A DNA stretch of 64,000 nt from Notospermus geniculatus (lineage: Eukaryota > Nemertea > Pilidiophora > Heteronemertea > Lineidae): assembly GCA_002633025.1 (NCBI GenBank), contig NMRB01001187.1, forward strand, positions 10,094-74,093, in the 5' to 3' direction. Positions 21,076-32,497 of the stretch are shown here, piece after piece (position 1 is the first letter of the stretch; each line of letters begins with the position of its first letter). The position numbers and the translations under genes were made by a program. The notes beneath the pieces are model-generated. The model did not search any database. It was given only the letters and a program-made list of their open reading frames with translations, and had not been told where the DNA came from.

Positions 21076-21576
21076 AAATAAAGATAAATTACCATAAATT
21101 AATTCAAGGTCATCACAACGGCTACAAACCCAAACTCTTCCGTTTTTCCAACATCCCCCGTATCACTGAGATTTGAAATCATCTTTACAACTAAACTTAC
21201 GGGTGAAAAACAGGTTTTTACTGGAAGAAGCCCAACCACGTTCACTTAATGCATTATAAACACATCATCGTAACATTAAGTGAAAGTGCACGAACCAATA
21301 GCTGTGTCGTCATTAACCCAGAATTATATCAAGAGAACTTGAGGTTATCGTCTTAATTACTTGTGTTAAGATCTAATCACCATTGTGGGATCACATCCAC
21401 TTATTATGATTATATTTTTCGGTTTACTGACGCCGTTTTCCACGCAATGATGAAAAAACTGCATGCGCGAGTAACTTTTCGTTTATCGTCAATTGGTGTA
21501 GCATCTGAGGCTGTTGTTCGTCGGCCAGTAAGTGAGTTCAAATGCAGCTACATGTAGTTGAGTTCTTCGCCAACAA

Positions 21577-21728
21577 TAGGGAGGTTTAGAAATCAAACGA
21601 TAAACGTAAACTTTACGACAACGTTATTTTCATACTACACATTCACCAGATTTTATATTGCATTTTTGGTACAAAAATAACGTTGTCGTTAACGTTAACG
21701 TTTATCGTCTGATTTCTAAACCTCCCTA
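21577..21728. mobile_element. Tc1/mariner-like MITE (family H), copy 1
   Basis: The ends GGGAGGTTTAGAAATCAAAC and the inverse run inward about 45 bp each. The insertion is flanked by TA on both sides. Copies are at 29392-29542, 35226-35378 and 35532-35684. Confidence 0.85.
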
Positions 21729-22079
21729 AAATTTCGATCGGGGTTAATACCTCTAGGACTGGCATACTTTGGGGGAAATCAAATCTCATTCTGAGAGGAA
21801 AACACCATGTGCACACATCAGTGGAATTGGTCGAATCGAGACGCTCTATGCTCTAAACTAATTAACATATCCTTATCTAATTAACATATCCAGCTATGGA
21901 TATCATAACAAGGTTAGCCAATGACAAATGTATACTAATAGGTTTATATTGCTTGAGGCCAGGCCAAGCGGAACGTCCGTTTCTTGGCTAATTTACTTCA
22001 CAAAAGAGCGTCGAATAGGTCAGTTCAGTTTCCAATTGGTCAACGTAATGATTCAAAACGACAATGCCACATTTTGTCA

Positions 22080-22295
22080 ATAGCCGGCGCCACCGGCGGT
22101 GCGATTGTTGATTCTCCAATACTGTCGTTTTGCCTTTCTTCCCAGTGTTGGAGAATGTATGATAACAATAGGCCTACAATGCATGTCGATACCCTAGGAA
22201 CGAGAGTTACTCTACAAGGGGCGAGGTTGATAAGCGGTAGTTTAACAACATTGTCAATAGGCGTCTCCCTTAACGTGGCTATTTTCAGCGCATAG
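22080..22295 (+). repeat. Dispersed repeat family I, copy 1
   Basis: Starts at GCCACCGGCGGTG, includes CCCAGTGTTGGAGAATGTATGAT and GATAAGCGGTAGTTTAACA. Shared with 38378-38580 (same orientation) and 27535-27720 (inverted). Confidence 0.75.
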
Positions 22296-22299
22296 GGAA

Positions 22300-23660
22300 C
22301 GAATAGTACCCCTTTAATTTAAATGCTGCTTAATTAAAATGGCTGCTATGGCGGCCTCCAAGTGAGGAAGGAAGCTGCCATCTTGCGGCATTATGTAAAA
22401 TGTGAAGTATTGTGCTCCCGCTCGCGGTAAGTCTCGTTCATCTCAGATTCGAGCGTCTGCGAGATTGCAATGTTTGAGCGCTTGCTGTCTCTTTTACAAC
22501 AGTCTGTTTACCGTACGTCGGTCTATGATCCTGCTACCCTCTTCCCCAAACCCATGGGAACGAGGCTTACTGAGGGTCCTTGTATTTACCGGAAGTCAGT
22601 GAACCAGGCAACAGAACGGCGGCACTTCAGTTTTAGAAAAAAATCGATAAATGGAGGTAAAATTGTAAAAAGTACGCATTTTTAACACCGAATTGCAACT
22701 CTAACATAAAAGTCAATAAGCACTCTTGAGTTTATAGCGTGTACGTTGTTCGTACATGTCCATAGAAATGATATACGTGTATACAAAGTACACTTATTTT
22801 TAACTAGTTCTAGATCATTATTGAACAACCCTATTACTCCACAGATAGTTGCCAGTTGCTAACTGCTCGATTTTTCAGCAGCATCCGGATGTAGCTCATA
22901 AACCAACACCGCAAGTACCGCCATTTTTTCCAAAAATGCGTTTTTAGGCGAAGGTCATGTTTTGTGAAACAGTTTTTTTGAAATATTTGGTTGAAGTGTC
23001 GACGGCTTTGATTGGTAGGCATCTGTAATGAGCTTACACCGGTCCTGCATGTCCTTGTGAAGGGAGACGTACAGTGGGCCCAAACTCTGTGTAGATCAAA
23101 TCCTTTTGAAGTTCGACCACTGGCGTGTCCCGTCTCAGTTGCGGGCTCATTTCTCTCTAAATCTCAGAAAAACAGCGAGAAAACGCGAGATTATAGCCAA
23201 ATCTGCCCACCAATAGTAAAACGCATGTCTTCACTTGTGATATGCGGGGGTATAACCAATTGAAGTAACAGCCAGGTCCTGTACAACAAGTACACTGCGG
23301 TGGTGAGTGTAGCCGTTACATCAATTAACATGTCCCCACTGATGTGGAGACGGAAGAGACGGTAGACTGGTTCCCATCTTTGCCGCTCCACTCCCGATGG
23401 GCGTGGTCAACTGAACGTAACAGCCTATCGTGTTCTACCAAATGCACTGAAGTGTAGAGTAGCTGTCATTTCAATCAAACACACTCCCGCCATCCGTGGT
23501 GAACATCCTTTTTTAGTGGAGGGCAGACGATGGGCGTGGCTATCAGCTGTCAACTGTAGCACCACGCCTAGATCACGTCCAACACATCCGACTGACAACA
23601 GTTTGTGAAATTGTGACATCCCGCGTAATTTGTAGAGAACTATACCGTAATCGGAAATAC
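22300..23660. other. No supported gene
   Basis: Short frames only. I see no domain, no signal peptide with a donor, and no clear repeat borders. Confidence 0.4.
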
Positions 23661-23666
23661 GTCGTT

Positions 23667-24776
23667 TATTTCATATTGCCGTGTGGTTGATATTGTTATG
23701 ACCAGCATTCATAGCAGGAGCTAGGACTCAATAGAGTTAACTGAGATGGTGGAATTCCCCGGTGTTTGGTGAATAGTGAATAATCCAGTATTTATCGTGT
23801 TGTCTCAAGGCCTCTCAAACTACATCTACAAATAGTTTTATTGTTTTGGCAGTGGGTTGGTGGAAAAGTGGTACTTTGTTGACGGTGATGTGGTATCGGG
23901 GGCTCCTGCACCGCGGGCTGGTGGACTATACGGGCCGACTTTTGTGTCGTAGGTTCTTTGCTGTCACGGGATTATAAGCAGCTTATGGATTGTTCTGGAT
24001 TAGATCTAAGTTGCTGAATGGAACGGATTGACTGCAGAAATATCGTGCGTGTTGATTTTCATTGGATACTAGGATTTGCAGTTGTGCAGCTTTATAAGGG
24101 CGCATGGGGCGGTCCATGGTTGTTTACACGGTAACGACAACAACAACGCTGTGTCGAAAATCTGGAATCTGAAACGAAACGAAACGTACGGTAGCGGTAG
24201 GTACTAAAGGAAACGACGTTGGTGTCGTGTTTCGTCCTGTCGTGGAACTTGCGTGGCTTGCAGTGACAGGTACTGAACAGGGAACTTCCCACACGTTGAC
24301 TTGCTGCTCTTGACTGGCGCTGGCGGACATTTCAATTTATATGGATACTTCCGGTAGGCAGTCCTGGTTTACGGACTTAATAATAGGTAAGCAAGAACTC
24401 CCGGGCAAGAACTGCGGGCTATCCTTTTGTGTGGTGCTCTTTTCGTGGTATCGAACAATGGGATTGGCGTTCGCGTTCGGCGTTTCGGGGGCTTTGCGAA
24501 AACTCTAAATGTGTGCGCTGATTGTGGAACAACTGGCGGCATCTGCGCGCAGGGAACCGTCATGGCGCAGAAGTTGATGTTCTACTCCTTGCGAATCGTG
24601 ATCTTTTTTATCAGCGTCTCGTGCCGATCGTCCGGCGCAGGGTGAGACGCAACTGCAGTCATGTCACACCACACCACATCGGCGACTGATTTGTTCCGGG
24701 TGGTTGCGGCTCAAAAGGCAAAGTGACCTGGAAAGGCCAGTCGCCGCCTGTTTTGTGCCGTCGCAAGGCCGACCTG
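23667..24776. repeat. First copy of a 1.1-1.25 kb direct duplication
   Basis: From TTCATATTGCCGTGTGG to GCAAGGCCGACCTG. The second copy is 24778-26036. The copies meet at the N at 24777 and differ by scattered substitutions and indels. Either two haplotypes laid in tandem or a recent tandem duplication. Confidence 0.8.
24562..24641 (+). CDS. Orphan signal-peptide exon, copy 1 (partial gene)
   Basis: The ATG begins MAQKLMFYSLRIVIFFISVS, a convincing signal peptide ending near SCRSSGAG, then a GTGAGA donor at 24642. Exon phase is 2. Downstream exons are not found, and in this copy the assembly breaks 136 bases later. Product unknown; probably a small secreted protein. Confidence 0.5.
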
Positions 24777-24777
24777 N

Positions 24778-26036
24778 TTCATATTGCCGTGTGGTTGATA
24801 TTGTTATGACCAGCATTCACACCAGGAGCTAGGACTCAATAGAGTTAACTGAGATGGTGGAATTCCCCGGTGTTTGGTGAAATGGTGAATAATCCAGTAT
24901 TTATCGTGTTGTCTCAAGGTCTCTCAAACTACGTGTATAAATAGTTTTATTGTTTTCACAGTGGGTCGGTGGAAAAGTGGTACTTTGTTGACGGAGATGT
25001 GGTGGCGGGGTTCTTGTACAGGTGTAACGTGTTCCAGTGTGGCCGTTTTTCTGTGTGATTCCCATTGTTCGGAACACACTGGGAAACGAACTCGCTGTTT
25101 CTCTGTGTTTTGCCCATTGTCCAGTCGCCGCTTATTCCGTCAGTCTATTGTATTGTCACACTGGCTCACGGGCCTCACTGAAAAACGTTACACCGGGCTG
25201 GTGGAATACGGGCCGACTTTTGTGTCGTAGGTTCTTTGTTGTCACGGGATTATAAGCAGCTTATGGATTGGTCTGGATTAGATCTAAGTTGCCGAATGGA
25301 ACGGAATTGACTGCAGAAATATCGTGCGTGTTGATTTTCATTGGAGACCAGGATTTGCAGTTGTGCAGCTTTATAAGGGCGCATGAGGCGGTCCATGGTT
25401 GTTTACATTGTAACGACAACAACAACGCTGTGTCGAAAATCTGGAATCTGAAACGAAACGAAACGTAAGGTAGATGCTGAAGGAAACGACGTTTTCTGGG
25501 GTGGTGTCTCGTGTTTCGTCCTGTCGTGGAACTTGCGTGGCTTGCAGTGACAGGTACTGAACAGGGAACTTCCCACAGGTTGACTTGCTGCTCTTGACTG
25601 GCGCTGGCGGACATTTCAATTTATATGGATACTTCCGGTAGGCAGTCCTGGTTTACGGACTTTATAATAGGTAAGCAAGAACTGCGGGCTATCCTTTTGT
25701 ATGGAGCTCTTTTCGTGGTATCGAACAATGGGATTGGCGTTCGCGTTCGGCGTTTCGGGGGCTTTGCGAAAACTCTCAGTGTGCGCTCATCGTAGAGGCG
25801 GCATCTGCGCGCAGGGAACCGTCATGGCGCAGAAGTTGATGTTCTACTCCTTGCGAATCGTGATCTTTTTTATCAGCGTCTCGTGCCGATCGTCCGGCGC
25901 AGGGTGAGACGCAACTGCAGTCATGTCACACCACACCACATCGGCGACTGATTTGTTCCGGGTGGTTGCGGCTCAAAAGGCAAAGTGACCTGGAAAGGCC
26001 AGTCGCCGCCTGTTTTGTGCCGTCGCAAGGCCGACC
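24778..26036. repeat. Second copy of the direct duplication
   Basis: Matches 23667-24776 and adds about 100 bp around 25050-25180. Sequence continues uniquely after 26036. Confidence 0.8.
25824..25903 (+). CDS. Orphan signal-peptide exon, copy 2 (partial gene)
   Basis: Encodes the same signal peptide as 24562-24641 with the same GTGAGA donor. A later frame at about 26018-26136, with a GTATGT donor at 26140, could be the next exon, but no acceptor joins it in phase, so I leave it unassigned. Confidence 0.5.
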
Positions 26037-26139
26037 TGACATCAACATTTCGGATGCCCGCAACCAAAAAATTTACCCACTCCGTAAAGTTACGAACGCT
26101 TCCCGAATCATTGGCCATAAAAGAGTTAATAAAAATATT

Positions 26140-27535
26140 CCTTCAGGTATGTCCCTTTTATCACCACAATACAATGTAACCTGTGAAGTGTGACTTTTAT
26201 TCATATATTATTTAACAACACCAACTATTGCATCGATTCTTCCCACCGAGTTAATTTGATGAACTTTTTCATTGCTATATCATCATGCATCATTGTGTGG
26301 TCTTCATAAAGAATATACTAACCGTAGCCTCACATTTAGGCCTACTACCGTAGCTTCACATTTAAAGCACCTCTTCCTCGTAACCATTTTGATGTGCCCA
26401 TTACACTGATAGGTTGGCATGAGAATCTAAGGCCAAGCGCACATTTGCGGCAAAACTCAATGCGGTAGGGGCGTTTTTAAGGTCGACTGATCCAACGCTG
26501 TGGACTCGTCATTCAGCCGGGTCAGTCGTCATTCAGCCGGGTCAGTCGTCATTCAGCCGGGTCAGTCGTCATTCAGCCGGGTCAGTCAGGTGTGCAGCCA
26601 GCGATTCGTTGACGCATGCGGCAAATGTTTTGTTATTTTCCGCCGCACTGCACGCAAACAAAGGTTTTGATGCATGCGTCGCCCTATCGCATGCGAATCG
26701 CGTCAGGTGTGTCCCTATCCTCTAGCTAGGCGCACATGTGCGGCAAATCACGATGCGGTAGGGGTGTTTTTAAAGTTGACTGACCCAACGGTGTCGACTC
26801 GTCATTTATCCGGGTCAGTCGACTTTAAAAGCACCCCTGCCGCATCGAGATTTGCCGCACATGTGCGCCTGGCTTTAAGCCAAGCGCACATTTGGGACAA
26901 AAGTCAATGCGTTTGGGACGTTTTTAAAGTCGACTGACCCAACGTTGTCGACCCGTCATTCAGCCAGGTCAGTCGATTTTAAGACACCCCTACCGCTAGC
27001 CCCTAGTTTTGCCGCAAATGTGCGCTTGGCTTACGGCTCGATTACGGCTCGTATATGGACGCACCTTTCTTTAGCTCGATACGTCTCGTCGTCATACGTC
27101 ATGCGAATCGACTACAGGCGGCGTTGCTGAAACTTAACCGCGTGTTCGTATACCGTGTAGCTCTATCCAATCGCAGTTTAGGCCTTCATTTTTCTATTTA
27201 TTCTACATGTCGACAAACATTAGACTCCGCAGCATCATGTACATGTATATTGAATATGTTGAGTTGTTCATACGCAGTATTTTATGCATTAGCCAGAATC
27301 GATAGTCCAGAATGGGCAGTATATGCCATTTTCTACATCTGTTGAGTTTTAAAAAATATCAAATCTAATTAAAAAGCATCAATAATTTATAGGGATATGA
27401 ACAACAGACATATTTGACTTCTCTGGGGCTCAGTCAAATTCAATTTGTCTTTCCATTGAATTGTATGGCCGCAGCTGGGACAGTCCATGATTGGGTCACT
27501 GCAAGTGTTAAAGGGGAACTGTATTCCTGACCTCT
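26140..27535. repeat. Three adjacent palindromic MITEs and a 20-bp tandem repeat
   Basis: Elements at about 26431-26600, 26721-26880 and 26876-27032 share ends AAGCCAAGCGCACATTTGCG and an inner GTCGACTGACCCAACG core. In the first, CATTCAGCCGGGTCAGTCGT is tandemly repeated four times (26510-26590). The remainder is AT-rich and shows no gene. Confidence 0.75.
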
Positions 27536-27735
27536 CCTGCGCTAAACATACCTGCGTTAAGGGAGACCTCTATTGACGATGTTGTTAAACTACCGCTTAT
27601 AGTAACTCTCGTTCCTAGGGTATCCACGTATACATTTCATATAATATTCTCCAACACAGGGCGAAAGGCAAAACTACGGTATTGGAGAATGGTGCAATCA
27701 CCGCCGGTGGCGCCGGCTGTCGAGAAAAAGTGGCA
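27535..27735 (-). repeat. Dispersed repeat family I, copy 2 (inverted)
   Basis: Reverse complement of the 22080 and 38378 copies, from the TAAACTACCGCTTAT segment to CACCGCCGGTGGC. A further end fragment lies at 28637-28660. Confidence 0.75.
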
Positions 27736-29390
27736 ATATCGTCGCTCATTAAAACGGTCCACCGACCATAAACCATTCGAGGGCTGATCTAATCCTAACC
27801 CTAGATCCCACCCAACCCTCTTCGCACCCTCCTTTGAGGCATATACCCCCAAAAAATCCCTTTAAATCCCTTTTGTACTTCAAGGTGATTGCGTTTGACA
27901 TCTCCCCTATGATACAACAACGTCAACGCTCTTCATTGCCTTCATTGTACGCCATTTTGAATCATGGCGGAGTCACGTGGGAAAGACACGAGATCTCGCG
28001 AATGAGGCGCCGCCAAAGGACAAATCCCCATCTCCGTGACGATGCAGCGCTTTAAAACCTCGTCTCTAGGAAAATGACGATTGCAGAAGATACAGTACAC
28101 TTCACTAAATCGTATCATGGGAACGAGGTCGCTTCCGCTACACGTCACTAAATCGTCTCATGGGGACGAGGTCGCCTGTTCATGAACTCATTTTGACATT
28201 GTGCGTCTTTTTCAAGTGGTTTTAATGAATAATTTCTTGTTGTTCCTTGTCCCCTGTCGAATATTATGACGTGTTATGTATAATTAATAAGGCGTGCGCA
28301 GAGCAACACACGCCACCGATCAAAATAATGAATTTTCAAAAATATTTCTCGGGCATTGGAGTTTATAAATGGATCAAGTTGAAAGCATTTTGTATCGAGA
28401 TAAAGTGGGCCATATTTCATTGTAACTGAATCAATGTCATGTACGGTTTCCCTGACGGGTTTTCATCCGGGTGCTTAAAAAATAGGGGCGTTCAGACAGG
28501 CTACGGGTAATTCACACGAAGGCCCCCGAAACGCCAACGTGAACGCCAAACCCATTGTCCGATGCCACGAAGGGAACACCAAACAAAAGGATAGACGTTT
28601 GCGTTGGCGTTTCGGGGGCTTTGCGAAAACTATAATCACCGCCGGTGGCGCTCGGCTGTCAACAAAAAATTTAATTACGTCGTGATCTTTCCGGACAATT
28701 CTTTTGCCCCCGAAATTCCGTGAATATACTAGTCTTTGATTCATTCATGGGTGCCTAGTCATTCACCTTGAAATCTCTTCATAATTAATGAAAAACTACC
28801 TCAGCTATAAGCTATAGTTACTTCTTAATGACTTCATGCAAATGAGGACTTAATTAGAAAGCATGGCTTCCGTTGTCTTGGCAACGCAAGGACGCTATTG
28901 TTCTTTTGATAGACTAGGTTGACAAAGCATTCGTGACGTTGATTGTCGATCGTAATTTAAACAGACACGGTTAACCCTTCCCTACTCTTGCACATTCTGG
29001 AAAGAAATCCAATACGCTGGTTTTAGCACCACGTCAAGTATGAAATCATGGATTGGAGGGCTTGTTACTCAGTAACGTTTATTCTGATTGGCTGAGGGGA
29101 AAGGTCAGTGTTAGTGTCAGCACTGCATCATTAATAGATAACACGCACCCATGACTTCGCATCCTACAGCCCTTTTGGTAAAGCTGCGACGATCGGTCCG
29201 TCATTTGCGTTCAAGGCCAAAGAGGAACCTAATTACTTTTTATTCCGACAGGGCGGCACTTCGAGCGGTTGCACTACAGCATACTTCTCCGCTCTACATG
29301 GACCAACACAGTTGTCCTGTTATCCTGTGTGCGCAGCGCGTACATCAGTTGCTTCCATCGCAAGTGCGATGTAGCTATAGGCTTTTCAAA
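27736..29390. other. Intergenic, repeats only
   Basis: Contains the family G MITE at 28520-28631 and a family I end. The remaining frames are short and uncharacteristic. Confidence 0.45.
28520..28631. mobile_element. MITE family G copy
   Basis: GGCCCCCGAAACGCCAACG pairs with CGTTGGCGTTTCGGGGGC. Same family as 19477 and 61929. Confidence 0.75.
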
Positions 29391-29391
29391 T

Positions 29392-29542
29392 TAGGGAGGT
29401 TTAGAAATCAAACGATAAACGTAAACTTGACGACAACATTATTTTGTACCGAAAATGCAATATCAAATATGGTTAATGTGTAGTATAAAAAATAACGTTA
29501 TCGTAAAGTTTACGTTTATCGTTTGATTTTTAAACCTCCCTA
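29392..29542. mobile_element. Tc1/mariner-like MITE (family H), copy 2
   Basis: GGGAGGTTTAGAAATCAAAC at 29394 and the inverse ending at 29540, flanked by TA. Confidence 0.85.
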
Positions 29543-30501
29543 TTGCGTGGAACCAGCGTCACGACGCATACGAACACCCACGCTGGATTACCCATGTCGC
29601 ATCTACAGATATACTTCTCTCTATTTTCAGATTGCCATATGCGTCAATAACGAATGACCGACCTGTGCATTGTTTTCCACATCAACGAAGACTTATCCAG
29701 GTTATTAATTGACTGAGACCATCATCAATCGACGGAGGCCATTGATTATGGCTGTCGCGGCGGGCGGTTGTCACGAACCTTCAACAGATGACGCACGATC
29801 CAATCCATTATCACCTATAGAGTAATTAATCTGCGTAATACTGTTTTAACAATATAGAACGAGTTAAGGACCCATTATTTAATGTCTGCTACCGTTTGGA
29901 TAGGACCGGAGGAGCCAGGTGTGAGATTTGAATCACTAGGGACGAGGTTTGATTTATCGCTGACGGAGTTCCCCGTCTGATTGGAACTGGACCACACGAT
30001 GACGACGCCCAGCAGACGACCTTCTATGTCAAAGGGATAAAACCACTTGTCAGACCGTACCGGACAGTGCATTTTAGGTAGATTCACTGAGCGAACTTCG
30101 AGTGAGTGTTGAAAATTCATGAACAAGGGTTCAGATTTCAACGGATTTTGAACTGTCTTTGTTTTCGTGATTCCCAGCAACCGGAACAGCGTGATTACTT
30201 TCAGTTTTCGCCACGCGTGGCGCTAGAATCGCCCATTTACGAATTACGAATTATGAATTATTTATTCTCTTTAACACTGTGACAGTTACCGATATAAGAG
30301 AAAACTTATAAACAGAATGATGGTGGTTGCCACGAGGATTTATCATTTGGAGACAGCTCTGCCCTCTTTCGGCTGCGCCTTACACTAGAACACATAAAAG
30401 TTTTCCGGTTTCTCGGGAATTCGCAGGAACCATCACTGTGCAATTGAGATTTTTTTGGATTCAAATTCAAATCGTTTTTTTTTTCGAGATTCATATTCGA
30501 T

Positions 30502-31497
30502 ATGGATACCTGCGCACGCCAGGACGAAAATCTCAAACGGTTGCTAAGCAACGCCTCGGATATCATTGTCCCGATCAAGGGATTACGGGATTTTAACTTC
30601 GGGGCTATAATCTGGGCATTAGGGGCGTTTATCCCAGCCGGTATTGTGCTGAACACGATAAATTGTTTGGTATTCTCTAGGTTACGATATTACAACCGCG
30701 GGTACTGCGCAGCTACGGGGTACCTTTTTCATACCCTAGCTGTCGTTGACATTTTATACCTAATTCTAGTCTTTTTCATTATATTTCTCCCATCCGCCTT
30801 CCTTTACATATCAGGAGTACCCTGCGCCTTCATGGAGTATGTTAAATTCAGGATAATCGCAGACAGATACGTGAACGTGATTTTAGAGGCTGTCCGCATG
30901 GGGGCGCTGTGGGTTGTCGTCGTCATCATGTTAGAACGCCTCGTTGCAGTTCATGACCCGTCGCGAGCGCCATCTATGGGGACCTGTCAATGCGCCATGA
31001 TACTAATAATGTGTTCGACTCTTGTGTGGGGCATCTTGGAGATAATTTGGACAGAAGTTCTCGCGATACACCTGTATCATTACAAACTATGGGAGCTTTT
31101 AATAACACTAGCAATACCTTGCCTTATAATATTATTCACATTGATACCTTTAGTTGTCTGGTTGTGTGCAAAAAAGGGATCCTGGCACAGATACCCGCCG
31201 GAACTCGCAATAATCCAGGGAAAACCCTGTGTCACAATCCGTTGCATAGCAACCGGCGTTATGGTCATTGTTTTCAACCTACCCTTGGTTGTCGACAAAG
31301 TTGTTCACGTTTTCATATTATTGAACTTTATCAAGCCTTCAAGTTTCACGGAACATGTACACGCATTCGAACTCGTCGCTTTACTGTCAATTTGTGCACT
31401 TGCAGCATTCAAACTCATTCTTTATACAGCTTTCGGGCACGATTTTAGATTTGAACTGGGGTGCTATAAATCCAGGACTGATATCGAAGAAGACTGA
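30502..31497 (+). CDS. Rhodopsin-like (class A) GPCR, single exon
   Basis: Uninterrupted frame of 331 aa starting MDTCARQDENLKRLL, with an N-glycosylation site (NAS, residues 17-19). Seven hydrophobic segments are visible: about 33-58, 72-96, 121-148, 163-187, 196-219, 243-266 and 284-305. TM2 has AVVDILYL (LAxxD type). TM3 ends in ERLVAVHDP where DRYVAV is usual. A cysteine (GVPCAF) precedes TM3. TM7 lacks NPxxY and reads FKLILYTAFGHDFR. The layout recalls the divergent peptide-receptor-like GPCRs that are expanded and intronless in marine invertebrates. It should be a plasma-membrane receptor; the ligand is unknown. The first ATG gives a complete N-terminus. Confidence 0.8.
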   Translation: MDTCARQDENLKRLLSNASDIIVPIKGLRDFNFGAIIWALGAFIPAGIVLNTINCLVFSRLRYYNRGYCAATGYLFHTLAVVDILYLILVFFIIFLPSAFLYISGVPCAFMEYVKFRIIADRYVNVILEAVRMGALWVVVVIMLERLVAVHDPSRAPSMGTCQCAMILIMCSTLVWGILEIIWTEVLAIHLYHYKLWELLITLAIPCLIILFTLIPLVVWLCAKKGSWHRYPPELAIIQGKPCVTIRCIATGVMVIVFNLPLVVDKVVHVFILLNFIKPSSFTEHVHAFELVALLSICALAAFKLILYTAFGHDFRFELGCYKSRTDIEED

Positions 31498-31876
31498 AAC
31501 GAAATGGATTCATTGCGTGCCGGTGCCACATTTTTTGAGTATTTGAAATATTTTTAACGAGTTCGGATATCTGGCCTTGGACTAGGCCTTTTAAAATCCT
31601 TCTCGGCTTCCGTTATAAGGAAGATCAAAACGAGGCTCCGCATCCGGGGCATTCCCCTGTCCATCTCGACTTGGAACGGCAACAACTAGGTTTTTAGTCT
31701 TCAATTTCGGGGCAATTTCAAGCTGCCCTATGGGGGATGTGGAACCAGTCCAATGACTACCAATAACTTGCTTTTTCTGTGTCAAATTTCTAAAAATAAA
31801 TATATTTGCAACTTTCTCCATTTTTTGCAGTTTTTTTCTTGCAAATGATTCGTACGTATTATGGCAGGAGTACACC

Positions 31877-32170
31877 ATGTCCTTATCACTACAACTCGGC
31901 CAAAACGTCTTTTTAAGCATCGCTCCCAAGATCGCGCCTTGTGCGTGCGAGCTAGGGAACGATGCTGGGTTCTTGCTAAACGGAGCTCCGATAGATGGCG
32001 ATGTACAGATGGTGGTCAACGAAGTCCCGACACGTACAGTCAACGCTGGAATATTCAAGGTCACCATGTTCGTGGACAACCAATCAGGATGTGAGTTGCT
32101 GGTTGCCAAGGAGATCTTAGCTAGAGACGTGAATGTGTCGCTGATTGCAAGCTGTCATTTGATTGGCTGA
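31877..32170 (+). CDS. Unrecognised open frame or exon
   Basis: ATG in good context (ACACCATGT), 97 codons. The stretch GIFKVTMFVDNQSG reads like a beta-strand of a folded domain and is followed by a possible GTGAGT donor at about 32092, so it may be a first exon. The minus strand is also open here (31591-32109). No family recognised. Confidence 0.25.
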   Translation: MSLSLQLGQNVFLSIAPKIAPCACELGNDAGFLLNGAPIDGDVQMVVNEVPTRTVNAGIFKVTMFVDNQSGCELLVAKEILARDVNVSLIASCHLIG

Positions 32171-32497
32171 ATTCGTTGCTGTGCTGTGGCTTACTTTTTC
32201 TTCAAATACTAGTTGGCCTAGGCCTGCTGTTAGTAAACTCCGAAGTGACAGCTTCAATTCACAGGTTGCAGCACTGCAGTACTGGGTTTGTCAAGAGTGG
32301 CGCAGTTGAAACATCGGTGCCTGCCTGTCACCTCTGAGTTCTCGGTTCGGACCCGCTTTCATGTGATGTTGTTGAGACGCCATCTATCGGCCAAACTATA
32401 AGTTTCGTTCCAGTTGGCGTACATTTCGATTGATCCAGTCACATGATTTTCCTCCCAACTTTTTTAGGTGTCGTGGTGGCGGTTGCCGTGGCAATGT

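Noticed and set aside
24124-24330. Minus-strand frame starting MSASASQEQQ, repeated near 25614
   Set aside because: The two copies come from the direct duplication and diverge by frameshift after the first part, so it is not convincingly coding.
29875-30180. 101-codon minus-strand frame
   Set aside because: No start context, no signal, no partner exons and no family resemblance.
31591-32109. 172-codon minus-strand frame
   Set aside because: Opposes a plus frame with a better start; composition is unremarkable and no domain is visible.
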